Below the pieces are notes generated by a model, which made no database searches, was not told where the DNA came from, and saw only the letters and a list, made by a program, of their open reading frames with translations. A DNA stretch of 11,896 nucleotides. It comes from JAWLGW01 sp964569055 (GTDB lineage Bacteria; Planctomycetota; J058). Positions 1-6,292 of the stretch are shown here, one piece after another. Where the stretch lies: positions 1 through 11,896 of the forward strand of contig CAZMSZ010000233.1 in the NCBI GenBank assembly GCA_964569055.1, given 5' to 3'. The translations under genes and the position numbers were made by a program. Within the stretch, counting starts at the first letter, position 1; each line of letters starts with the position of its first letter.

Positions 1-1
1 G

Positions 2-307
2 CTCGGCGAGGCCCTCCCGGTGTGGGAGCCGGCGCGGATCAGCTACTACTACTGGTACTACGGCAGCTACGCCCAGTTCCACGCGGGCGGACGCCGCTGG
101 GACGCCTGGAACGAGGCGATCCTGGCCGCGCTGCGGGGGACCCAGCGGACCGACGGCTGCGCGGACGGCTCGTGGGACGGGGTGGGCGAGTGGTGCCTGG
201 CGGGGGGGCGGGTCTACGCCACCGCCATGAGCGCCCTGACCCTGCAGGTGGTCTACCGCTACGCCAAGGGCGAGAGCGCCCTGGCCGGGGCCGACACGCC
301 CCGATAA
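2..307 (+). CDS. Prenyltransferase/squalene-cyclase repeat protein, C-terminal fragment
   Basis: The frame is open from the window edge to the TAA at 305-307, so only about the last 101 residues are present. They contain an aromatic stretch (SYYYWYYGSYAQFHAGG), then QRTDGCADGSW and GGRVYATAMSALTLQVVYRY. This is the QxxDGSW plus GGRVYxTAxxxLxLxxxYRY pattern seen at the end of alpha/alpha-barrel proteins with prenyltransferase/squalene-oxidase repeats. Proteins of this kind are abundant in Planctomycetota and usually of unknown function; they are not necessarily hopanoid cyclases. The N-terminus, any signal peptide and any catalytic DxDD motif lie outside the window, so substrate and location cannot be given. 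The next gene starts 95 bases downstream behind its own promoter candidate. Confidence 0.8.
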   Translation, partial: LGEALPVWEPARISYYYWYYGSYAQFHAGGRRWDAWNEAILAALRGTQRTDGCADGSWDGVGEWCLAGGRVYATAMSALTLQVVYRYAKGESALAGADTPR

Positions 308-322
308 TGATGAGGCCTCCGG

Positions 323-351
323 TTGACGCTCGCCAGGCGGAGGAGTAGTGT
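323..351 (+). promoter_or_regulatory. Putative sigma-70-type promoter of the coiled-coil/actin cluster
   Basis: TTGACG (323-328) is followed after exactly 17 bases by TAGTGT (346-351). The -35 box matches consensus at 5 of 6 positions; the -10 box is degenerate, as is common in GC-rich bacteria. Transcription would start near 358, just before the hairpin at 364-381 and about 45 bases before the ATG at 403. It lies in the only gap between the upstream stop and the coiled-coil gene. The call rests on sequence match alone. Confidence 0.45.
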
Positions 352-363
352 CTCCCTGACCTT

Positions 364-381
364 ACGCCCCCTCGGGGGCGT
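364..381 (+). promoter_or_regulatory. Leader hairpin before the coiled-coil gene
   Basis: ACGCCCCCTCGGGGGCGT is a perfect inverted repeat able to form a 7-bp stem with a CTCG tetraloop. It sits between the predicted transcription start near 358 and the ribosome binding site (GAGG at 393-396). There is no T-run behind it, so it is a poor intrinsic terminator for the upstream gene. A 5'-end hairpin protecting the mRNA or modulating initiation fits its position better. The pairing is visible; its role is inference. Confidence 0.45.
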
Positions 382-402
382 CCCCGCGGGCCGAGGACTC
401 GG

Positions 403-1656
403 ATGGACCCAGACCTCAAGCGAGAAGTCCTCGACGTCCGCAAGGCCATCGAGCGGAACACCTCGAAGGTCAGCCTGCGCGACCTCGAGAAGAAGGGGTT
501 CCGGCAGGTCAAGGTCCTCCGCGCCGGCGACATCAACCAGCTCATCTTCAAGGCGGTCCAGAACGTCCTCGCCAAGGCCCCGCGCGGCGCGGGGATGTCG
601 GACGCCGAGCGCCAGCAGATCATGGCCGAGGCGAAGGCGGAGCTCGACCGCCAGCTCGCCGAGAAGCAGGCCTTGATGCAGCAGGCCGCGCAGGTGCAGC
701 AGGCGCACCAGAACCTCGAGCAGAAGCTCGCCGAGGTGAACGGCCAGCTCCAGCGGGAGAAGCAGGCGTTCCTGGCCGAGAAGGCCGCCTTCGACCGCGA
801 CAAGCAGGCGCTCATGGAGCGCGCCGTCGAGGGGCAGAAGTCGGCGGCCGCCAACTACGACGCGCAGCTGCGCGACCTGCGCGAGCGGCTCGCCAAGGCC
901 GAGGCGCGCGCCGACGCGGCGTCGGGCGCCGTCCCGCGCGAGGAGCACGAGCGGCTGCGGCAGGAGCTCGCGCGCGCCGAGGCGCGGGCCGAGGCGGCCG
1001 AGGGCAAGGCGGCGCAGGCCGCGGACGCGGTGCCGCGCGAGGAGCACGAGCAGCTGCGCAAGCGGTTCAACGTGCAGATCGACGACCTGACCGAGGACGT
1101 CGAGCGCTACCGCAAGAAGGCGCGCGAGGCCGAGGAGCGCGCGGCGGAGGAGCTGCAGGCGGCCAAGCGGCGGGCCGCCGAGGCCACCGAGGAGGCCGAG
1201 CGCCTCGAGCGCGAGGTCGCGCGGCTCAAGGCGGAGCTCGAGGAGGCGGGCGCGAAGAGCGGCGGCGGCGGCGCGAGCGACGCCGAGCTGCAGCGCATGC
1301 GCCTCGAGTTCGAGCAGCGCCAGGCCCGCATGCAGGAGATGATGACCGGGATCGCCAACACGCTGATGGAGGCCCGCACCATGACCGCGGCCCCGGCGGC
1401 GGCGCCCGACCTCACGCAGCAGCTCAAGGCGCTCCAGCAGAACCTGTCCGACGTGGTCCGCAAGGCGGCCGGCCGCGGCGGCCGGGGCGAGGACCTCGGG
1501 CTCGACCTCACCGCCGAGCAGGCGGCGGCGCTGTTCGCCAACATGGACGAAGGCGCCCAGATGGAGTCCAACATCAAGGACGTGAAGCTCAAGGAGCAGA
1601 GCGCCGCGGGCGTCAAGGACAAGCTCGCGAAGCTGCGCAACCTCCGCAAGAAGTAG
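403..1656 (+). CDS. Long coiled-coil protein, partner candidate of the actin-like protein
   Basis: This 417-aa protein belongs to no family I recognise. The ATG is preceded by GAGG at 393-396 with 6-base spacing. Residues 1-65 form a non-repetitive N-terminal region (LRDLEKKGFRQVKVLRAGDI, then a helix up to KAP) that looks like a small folded domain. Residues about 66-290 are almost pure charged heptad-type coiled coil rich in Ala, Glu, Arg, Gln and Lys. A 33-residue direct repeat begins with VPREEHE at residues 177 and 210. A GGGGA linker follows, then a second helical segment with Met-rich and Ala/Pro-rich parts. The tail, from about LTAEQAAALFANMDEGAQ, ends in a strongly basic stretch (KDKLAKLRNLRKK). 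There is no signal peptide or membrane segment, so it should be cytoplasmic. The next gene, 45 bases on, encodes an actin-family protein, suggesting a filament-binding or scaffolding role. That role is inferred only from context and architecture. Confidence 0.85.
   Translation: MDPDLKREVLDVRKAIERNTSKVSLRDLEKKGFRQVKVLRAGDINQLIFKAVQNVLAKAPRGAGMSDAERQQIMAEAKAELDRQLAEKQALMQQAAQVQQAHQNLEQKLAEVNGQLQREKQAFLAEKAAFDRDKQALMERAVEGQKSAAANYDAQLRDLRERLAKAEARADAASGAVPREEHERLRQELARAEARAEAAEGKAAQAADAVPREEHEQLRKRFNVQIDDLTEDVERYRKKAREAEERAAEELQAAKRRAAEATEEAERLEREVARLKAELEEAGAKSGGGGASDAELQRMRLEFEQRQARMQEMMTGIANTLMEARTMTAAPAAAPDLTQQLKALQQNLSDVVRKAAGRGGRGEDLGLDLTAEQAAALFANMDEGAQMESNIKDVKLKEQSAAGVKDKLAKLRNLRKK
928..1059 (+). 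repeat. 33-residue internal duplication in the coiled coil
   Basis: The segments starting at 931 and 1030 both encode VPREEHE followed by R/Q-LR, and they keep the nucleotide core GCGCGAGGAGCACGAGC. The period is 99 bases (33 residues), and the material between them (ELARAEARAEAAEGKAA) is low-complexity heptad sequence. A tandem duplication inside the rod could set its length or provide two equivalent binding sites. Confidence 0.6.
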
Positions 1657-1701
1657 GCGCCCCGCCCGCTTCAAGACCATTCGTCCCGAAGAAGGAAGGC
1701 A

Positions 1702-2769
1702 ATGAGCGACAAGCCCAGCATCGACTTCGGCGTGGCCGGCGCGCCCCGCGCGACCGCGGGACCGCGGCTCCGGCCCGGGAAGGGCCTCGACGTCGGCACC
1801 GCGAACCTCCTGTCCGCCGTGCAGGACTACGAGGGCAACGTCATCATCAAGGTGCAGCGGAACGCGTTCATCGACATCGAGCAGAACGACTTCACCCGCA
1901 ACATGCTCACCAAGATGGACGTTCAGTACGTCATCCTGAACAACAAGATGATCGTGATCGGCGACCCGGCGTTCGACCTCGCGAACATCTACAACCGCGA
2001 GACCCGGCGCCCGATGGCCGACGGCATGCTCAGCCCCAAGGAGGCCGACGCGCTGCCGATCGAGAAGCTCCTGATCGACCGCCTGCTCGGGCCGCCCAAG
2101 GTCGCCAACGAGGTCGTGTACTACTCGGTGCCCGCCGACCCGATCGACTTCGAGATGAACGTCGTCTACCACAAGGGCATCTTCAACGACCTGCTGCGCA
2201 AGCTCGGCTACAACCCCAAGGACATCCTCGAGGGGCACTGCATCGTCTTCTCCGAGCTCGACGAGGACGACTTCACCGGGATCGGGATCTCGTGCGGCGG
2301 CGGCATGTTCAACATCTGCGTCGCCTACAAGACGCTGCCCGCGCTCAGCTTCTCGACGGCGCGCGGCGGCGACTGGATCGACCGCAACGTGGCCAAGGTG
2401 CTCGGGATCAAGGCGTCGCGCGCGACCGCGCTCAAGGAGAAGGGCGTCGACCTGCGCAACCCGCGCACGCGCGAGGAGCAGGCGATCGACCTCTACTACC
2501 GCGAGCTGATCCGCTACACGCTGACCGAGATCAAGAACCGGTTCGAGTCGTCGGAGGACATGCCGAACTTCCCCGACCCGGTCGACATCGTGTTCGCCGG
2601 CGGGACCAGCAAGATCGGCGGGTTCATCGACGTCGTGCGCGACGAGTTCAGCCGCATGCAGTTCCCGATCCCCGTCAAGGAGATCCGGCGCGCGGACGAC
2701 CCGCTGACCTCCTGCGCCCGGGGCGCCCTGGTGGCCGCGGCCGCCGACGAGGACAACCCCGAGGAGTAG
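1702..2769 (+). CDS. Divergent MreB-like actin-family protein
   Basis: This 355-aa protein has the actin/Hsp70 ATPase fold and is closest in layout to MreB (usually about 340-350 aa). The phosphate-1 motif is GLDVGTAN at residues 28-35, behind a 25-residue N-terminal extension. RRPMADGMLSPKEAD resembles the RPxxDGVIADF segment of MreB. The phosphate-2 region is GISCGGGMFN (195-204): the three glycines remain, but the Asp of MreB's DIGGGTT is Ser197 and both Thr are Met/Phe. ARGGDWIDRNV matches MreB's RIGGDRFDEAI. The adenosine motif is IVFAGGTSKIGGF from residue 296, and DDPLTSCARGALVAA matches the MreB C-terminus. The start is clear: ATG behind AAGGAAGG. No mreC, mreD, pbp2 or rodA gene lies nearby. 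It follows the coiled-coil gene by 45 bases and precedes the metallopeptidase by 4. It is probably a cytoplasmic filament or scaffold protein outside the standard rod complex. Family membership is clear; nucleotide hydrolysis is uncertain because of the altered phosphate-2 loop. Confidence 0.85.
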   Translation: MSDKPSIDFGVAGAPRATAGPRLRPGKGLDVGTANLLSAVQDYEGNVIIKVQRNAFIDIEQNDFTRNMLTKMDVQYVILNNKMIVIGDPAFDLANIYNRETRRPMADGMLSPKEADALPIEKLLIDRLLGPPKVANEVVYYSVPADPIDFEMNVVYHKGIFNDLLRKLGYNPKDILEGHCIVFSELDEDDFTGIGISCGGGMFNICVAYKTLPALSFSTARGGDWIDRNVAKVLGIKASRATALKEKGVDLRNPRTREEQAIDLYYRELIRYTLTEIKNRFESSEDMPNFPDPVDIVFAGGTSKIGGFIDVVRDEFSRMQFPIPVKEIRRADDPLTSCARGALVAAAADEDNPEE

Positions 2770-2773
2770 CGTC

Positions 2774-3782
2774 CTGCCCGGTCGCGAGCCCTGCGAGCGC
2801 CGTCCGCCCCGCCTCCGCGGCGAGGGCAGGCGGCGCTCGCGATCGTACGGCGCGCTGGCCGCGCTCGCCGCGGCCGCGCTCCTGCTCGCGCCCGCCCCCG
2901 CCGGCGCGCAGCGGCTCCCCGAGCCGGCGCCCGGCTACGCCCTGCGCGACGCGGGCGGGCTGACCGTCGAGCACGCCCCCGACGCCGAGGCGAACGCGCG
3001 CCGGCTCGGCGCGCTGTTCGAGCGGGCGCGCGCGCAGGTCGAGGAGACCCTGGGCCTGCCGCTGCCCGCGCGCCCGCACGCGGTGCTGGCCGCGACCGAC
3101 CCCGAGTTCGCGCGGCGCTACGCCGAGCTCGCCGGCCGCCCGCCGGATGGCCCGCACGTGCTGGCGGTCGCCTTCCGCGGCCGCCCCCTGGTGATCGTGC
3201 GCGAGCGCGGCCTCGACGAGGGCGGCGCCTCGGGCCTGCTGCCCACGCTCGCCCACGAGCTGGCGCACCTCGCCCTGTTCCCGCTCGAGGAGCGGCGCGG
3301 GGCGCGCCTCCCCTTGTGGCTCCACGAGGGCCTGGCCGAGGTGGCCGCCGGCCGCCGCCCGACCTACGAGGAGCAGGCCGCGTTCGAGGGCTGGGCCCGC
3401 TTCGGCACCATGCCGCGGCTCGAGGAGCTCGCCGAGCGCTTCCCCGCCCACGGGACCGGCTCGGCCCGCGGCTACACCGTCGCCATGGGCTTCGTGAGCT
3501 GGCTCGCCGAGCGCCGCCCGCTGCCCGAGCTGGTGGCGGCCCTGGGGCGGCACGCCGACGTGGACGCCGCGTTCCGCGAGGTGTTCGGCCAGGACGCGGC
3601 CGACCTCGAGCTGGAGTGGCTGGTCGAGCTGAGCGAGCAGCACGGCTGGCTGCGCGGCCTCCTGCTCTCGTTCGAGCCCTGGGCCGTGATCGGCGTCCTC
3701 GCCCTCCTGGCCGCGATCCGCCACTGGCTCCGCCGCCGCCAGCTCATGCGCGAGCTCGAGGAGCAGGACGCGCGGGAGGAGG
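2774..3782 (+). CDS. Membrane-anchored HExxH metallopeptidase, 3' end lost in gap
   Basis: This is a peptidase-MA-like (gluzincin-type) protein of at least 336 residues. HELAH at residues 161-165 provides two zinc ligands and the catalytic Glu. WLHEGLAE supplies the likely third ligand, Glu185, 19 residues after the second His. The N-terminus has a basic region followed by an Ala/Leu-rich signal peptide (ALAALAAAALLLAPAPAGAQ). A single hydrophobic segment (about residues 303-315) is followed by WLRRRQ, placing the peptidase domain outside the membrane and a short charged tail inside. The start is uncertain: the frame opens at 2708 and has no ATG, GTG or TTG before the signal peptide. CTG at 2774 lies 7 bases after GAGGAG and is the best candidate. 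The gene begins 4 bases after the actin-like gene, so the two are likely cotranscribed. Only the cytoplasmic tail appears lost to the gap. The substrate is unknown. Confidence 0.75.
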
Positions 3783-3882
3783 NNNNNNNNNNNNNNNNNN
3801 NNNNNNNNNNNNNNNNNNNNNNNNNNNNNNNNNNNNNNNNNNNNNNNNNNNNNNNNNNNNNNNNNNNNNNNNNNNNNNNNNN
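3783..3882. other. Assembly gap (100 N)
   Basis: The run of exactly 100 N is the usual placeholder for a scaffold gap of unknown size. It hides the 3' ends of two convergent genes, the metallopeptidase (+) and the MBL hydrolase (-). Adjacency of these genes therefore depends on correct scaffolding, and a further small gene could be hidden. Confidence 0.95.
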
Positions 3883-4607
3883 CCCACCACGTCCTCGCGG
3901 CCGTCCTCGAAGCGGATCCAGCACTTGGTGCCGCCGTCGTAGTCGGGGGCCTCGAGCAGCAGGCGCGCGGGCTCGCCGGCGACCTGGCAGGGCGCATCGG
4001 TCAGCGGGGCGAGCGGTTCGCCGCGCCAGGCGCGCACGAACGGGTTGTGCTCCCACTCCGCCGCGAGCGTGGTCGGGTCGGTGTGGCCGGGGTGGACCTC
4101 GAGCTCGTGCGGCAGGGCGAACAGCACCTCCATGATCGAGCGGCGCAGCTCGGCGAAGGTGCCGTGGCCCGGGCCGCGGGTCCCGCCCACGCTCCCCTTG
4201 AACAGGGTGTCGCCCGTGAACACGCGCTCCTCGTTGACCACGAACGCGAGCTGCCCGCGGGTGTGACCCGGAATGTGGATCGCCCGCACGCGCAGCTCGC
4301 CCGCCTCGAGCGCGAAGCCGTCCGAGACCTCATGGTCGAGGCCGCTCCCGAACAGCTCCGCCTCGTCGACGTGCGCGTAGGTCGTGAGGCCGAGCTCGGC
4401 GCGCAGCTCGCGCGTGTAGGCGGTGTGGTCGACGTGGTGGTGGGTCAACAGCGCGTGGCGCACCGTCAGGGCGAGGTCGCGGACCTGCTGGAGGATCGGC
4501 TCGATCGGCGCGCCGGCGTCGATCAACACCCCCTGGCCGCCGGGGCGGTCGGCCACCAGCCAGGTGTTGCTGAGCCAGTCGGGGTCCATGCTCTTGAACA
4601 CGATCAC
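3883..4607 (-). CDS. Glyoxalase-II-like metallo-beta-lactamase fold hydrolase, 3' end lost in gap
   Basis: About 241 residues are visible. The metal-binding set is complete for the MBL fold: THHHVDH gives H56, H58, D60 and H61; IPGHT gives H115; FTGDTLF gives D133; HPGHTD gives H175. This arrangement is typical of hydroxyacylglutathione hydrolase-like and thiol-ester hydrolases, binding two zinc or iron ions in the cytoplasm. After the catalytic domain there is an extra segment, PARLLLEAPDYDGGTKCWIR followed by FEDGRED, which looks like a small beta-rich add-on rather than the glyoxalase II C-terminal helices. The start is GTG at 4607-4605 behind GGAGG. Its first bases overlap the stop of the reductase gene (GTGA), so the two are translationally coupled. 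The substrate cannot be assigned; a role in thioester or aldehyde detoxification next to a flavin reductase is inference. Confidence 0.85.
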
Positions 4608-5158
4608 GTGGCCTCCACGGCGCGGCGGTTCTGGCGGGCGAAGCGCACGAACCCCGCCGCCTGCGCCTGCAGGCGCTCGTGCAGGTCGAGGTGCAGCAGG
4701 CGCCCGTCGGGGCCGAGCACCTCGGTCACGTTGGGCAGGAACACCCGCTGCGAGTAGAGGTGCGCGTGGCGGTACTGGAACACCATCTGGAGCTGCTCGA
4801 CCGCGCGCAGCCCGCCCCAGGTGCCCGAGGCCACGCCGACGAACGCGCACGGCAGCCCGGCCAGGCTGCGCGGGAAGGCGAGCATGTCCACGAAGTACTT
4901 CAGGACGCCCGGGAACGAGCCGTTGTACTCGGGCACCACCACCAGCAGCCCCTCGCAGCCGTCGATCGCCGCCTGGAACGGCCCGAACGCGGCGGGCTTG
5001 GCGGCGTAGGCCTCGGGCCGGAACAGCTCGGGCGGGAGCTCGGCGAGGTCGAGCAGGCGCGCCTCGGCGCCCGCCTCGCGCAGCAGGTCGACCATGAGCC
5101 GCGCGACCTGCAGGGAGTAGGCGCCGGGGCGGTTGGTCCCCGAGATCACCAGGAGCAC
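4604..5158 (-). CDS. NADPH-dependent FMN reductase family flavoprotein
   Basis: This 184-aa protein is of the flavodoxin-like NAD(P)H:FMN/quinone reductase family, usually about 180-200 aa. The N-terminal beta-strand and phosphate loop VLLVISGTNRPGAYS binds the FMN phosphate. VVPEYNGSFPGVLKYFVDML is the diagnostic PEYNGS(F/Y)PGxLK flavin-binding segment. Further on, FVGVASGTWGGLRAVEQLQ is the typical helix-capping region. The start chosen is GTG at 5158-5156, with GAGAGG six bases upstream; no in-frame ATG exists upstream. This puts the first beta-strand at the very N-terminus, which is normal for the family. It is the first gene of a two-gene minus-strand operon with the MBL hydrolase and is divergent from rtcA. 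It is soluble and probably supplies electrons from NADPH to quinones, nitro compounds or free FMN. Confidence 0.88.
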   Translation of the reverse strand: MLLVISGTNRPGAYSLQVARLMVDLLREAGAEARLLDLAELPPELFRPEAYAAKPAAFGPFQAAIDGCEGLLVVVPEYNGSFPGVLKYFVDMLAFPRSLAGLPCAFVGVASGTWGGLRAVEQLQMVFQYRHAHLYSQRVFLPNVTEVLGPDGRLLHLDLHERLQAQAAGFVRFARQNRRAVEAT

Positions 5159-5263
5159 GCGTGGCCTCTCGACATGGGCGCCCTCACCGTCTCGTAGGAT
5201 ACGCCGGCGAGGGCGTGGCGCGAGCCACCGCGCCAGCTCGAGGAGCGCGGCCAAGCAGGCGAC
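5159..5263. promoter_or_regulatory. Divergent promoter region between the reductase and rtcA
   Basis: This 105-base space is the only room for promoters of both outward-facing operons. GTAGGATAC near 5194-5202 reads as a -10-like TAGGAT (5195-5200) on the plus strand and as TATCCT (5201-5196) on the minus strand, so the two promoters might share this site. No well-spaced -35 box is visible for either. No RtcR-type or sigma-54 (-24/-12) element is recognised. Confidence 0.35.
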
Positions 5264-6292
5264 GTGAACGACGCGATCGAGGTCGACGGCTCGGAGGGGG
5301 AGGGCGGCGGGCAGGTGCTGCGCACCTCGCTGGCGCTGTCGCTCGTCACGCGCCGTCCGCTGCGGCTGGTGCGGATCCGCGCGCGCCGCTCCAAGCCGGG
5401 GCTGCGGGCGCAGCACCTCGCCTGCGTGCGGGCGGCGGCGGCCGTCGGCTGCGCCGAGGTCGAGGGGGACGCGCTCGGCTCGCAGCAGCTCACCTTCGCG
5501 CCGCAAGAGCTGGTCGCGAGCGACCTCGCCCTGGACGTGGGCACGGCGGGCAGCACCAGCCTGGTGCTGCAGACGGTGCTCCCTGCGCTGGTCCACGCGC
5601 CCGGCCCCTCGACGCTGCGGCTGCGCGGCGGCACGCACAACCCGCTGGCCCCGCCGTTCGAGTTCCTGACCCGCTGCTACTTCCCGCTGCTGGCGCGCAT
5701 GGGCCCGCAGGTCGAGGCCACGCTCGACCGGCCCGGCTTCTATCCGGCGGGCGGGGGCAAGGTGCGCTACCGGATCGAGCCCGCGCCGCTGCGCCCGCTC
5801 GAGCTGCTCGAGCGCGGGGAGCTGAAGGCCCGGCGCGCCGAGGCGCTGTTGGCGAACCTCCCCGAGGGGATCGCCGAGCGCGAGCTGGCCGTGGTCGCGG
5901 AGCGGCTCGGCTGGCGCGAGCGCGAGCTGGCGCGGGTCGCGGCGGGCGGCGCGAAGGGGCCCGGCAACGCGCTCCTGCTCACGCTCGAGCACGAGCACTT
6001 GACCGAGGTGATCAGCGCGTTCGGCGAGAAGGGGAAGCGCGCCGAGCGGGTGGCGGAGGAGGCGGCGGCCGAGGCGCAGGCCTACCTCGCCAGCGGGGCG
6101 CCGGTCGGCGAGCACCTCGCCGATCAGCTCCTCCTGTTGCTCGCCCTGGCGGGCGGCGGTCGGTTCCGCACCCTCGCGCCGAGCGGCCACACCCTCACGC
6201 AGGCGGCGCTGATCCCGCGCTTCTTGCCGGTCGAGGTCGCGATCGAGCCGCTGGGCCAGGCGGTGCACGAGGTCCGGGTGAGCCGCCGGTGA
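5264..6292 (+). CDS. rtcA: RNA 3'-terminal phosphate cyclase
   Basis: RtcA converts an RNA 3'-phosphate to a 2',3'-cyclic phosphate using ATP, through a covalent enzyme-AMP intermediate. The 342-aa length matches the E. coli enzyme (about 338). Family hallmarks are EGEGGGQVLR at residues 11-20, RSKPGLRAQHL at 42-52, RLRGGTHNPLAPPFEFL in the middle, and RPGFYPAGGGKV. The catalytic histidine is His309 in PSGHTLTQ, the same number as in E. coli RtcA. The start is GTG at 5264 with an AGG five bases upstream. The stop overlaps the start of the next gene (GTGA), so the alpha/beta hydrolase is coupled. No rtcB ligase or rtcR regulator gene is visible, so the usual rtcBA arrangement is absent here. 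The enzyme is cytoplasmic, with a likely role in RNA end repair or processing. Identification is firm. Confidence 0.95.
   Translation: MNDAIEVDGSEGEGGGQVLRTSLALSLVTRRPLRLVRIRARRSKPGLRAQHLACVRAAAAVGCAEVEGDALGSQQLTFAPQELVASDLALDVGTAGSTSLVLQTVLPALVHAPGPSTLRLRGGTHNPLAPPFEFLTRCYFPLLARMGPQVEATLDRPGFYPAGGGKVRYRIEPAPLRPLELLERGELKARRAEALLANLPEGIAERELAVVAERLGWRERELARVAAGGAKGPGNALLLTLEHEHLTEVISAFGEKGKRAERVAEEAAAEAQAYLASGAPVGEHLADQLLLLLALAGGGRFRTLAPSGHTLTQAALIPRFLPVEVAIEPLGQAVHEVRVSRR

Noticed and set aside
259..2238. A 659-codon open frame on the minus strand opposite the coiled-coil and actin genes
   Set aside because: Its protein is low-complexity Leu/Val/Arg/Gly with no motifs. It is the antisense shadow of two well-supported plus-strand genes, as expected at this GC content.
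5159..6268. Upstream extension of the FMN reductase frame opposite rtcA
   Set aside because: It has no recognisable sequence and overlaps the firm rtcA call on the other strand. The flavoprotein fold begins at the GTG at 5158.
5161..6288. In-frame upstream extension of the alpha/beta hydrolase across rtcA
   Set aside because: The extension is Arg/Ala/Gly-rich nonsense antiphase to rtcA. The GTG at 6289 in the GTGA overlap starts right at the first hydrolase strand.
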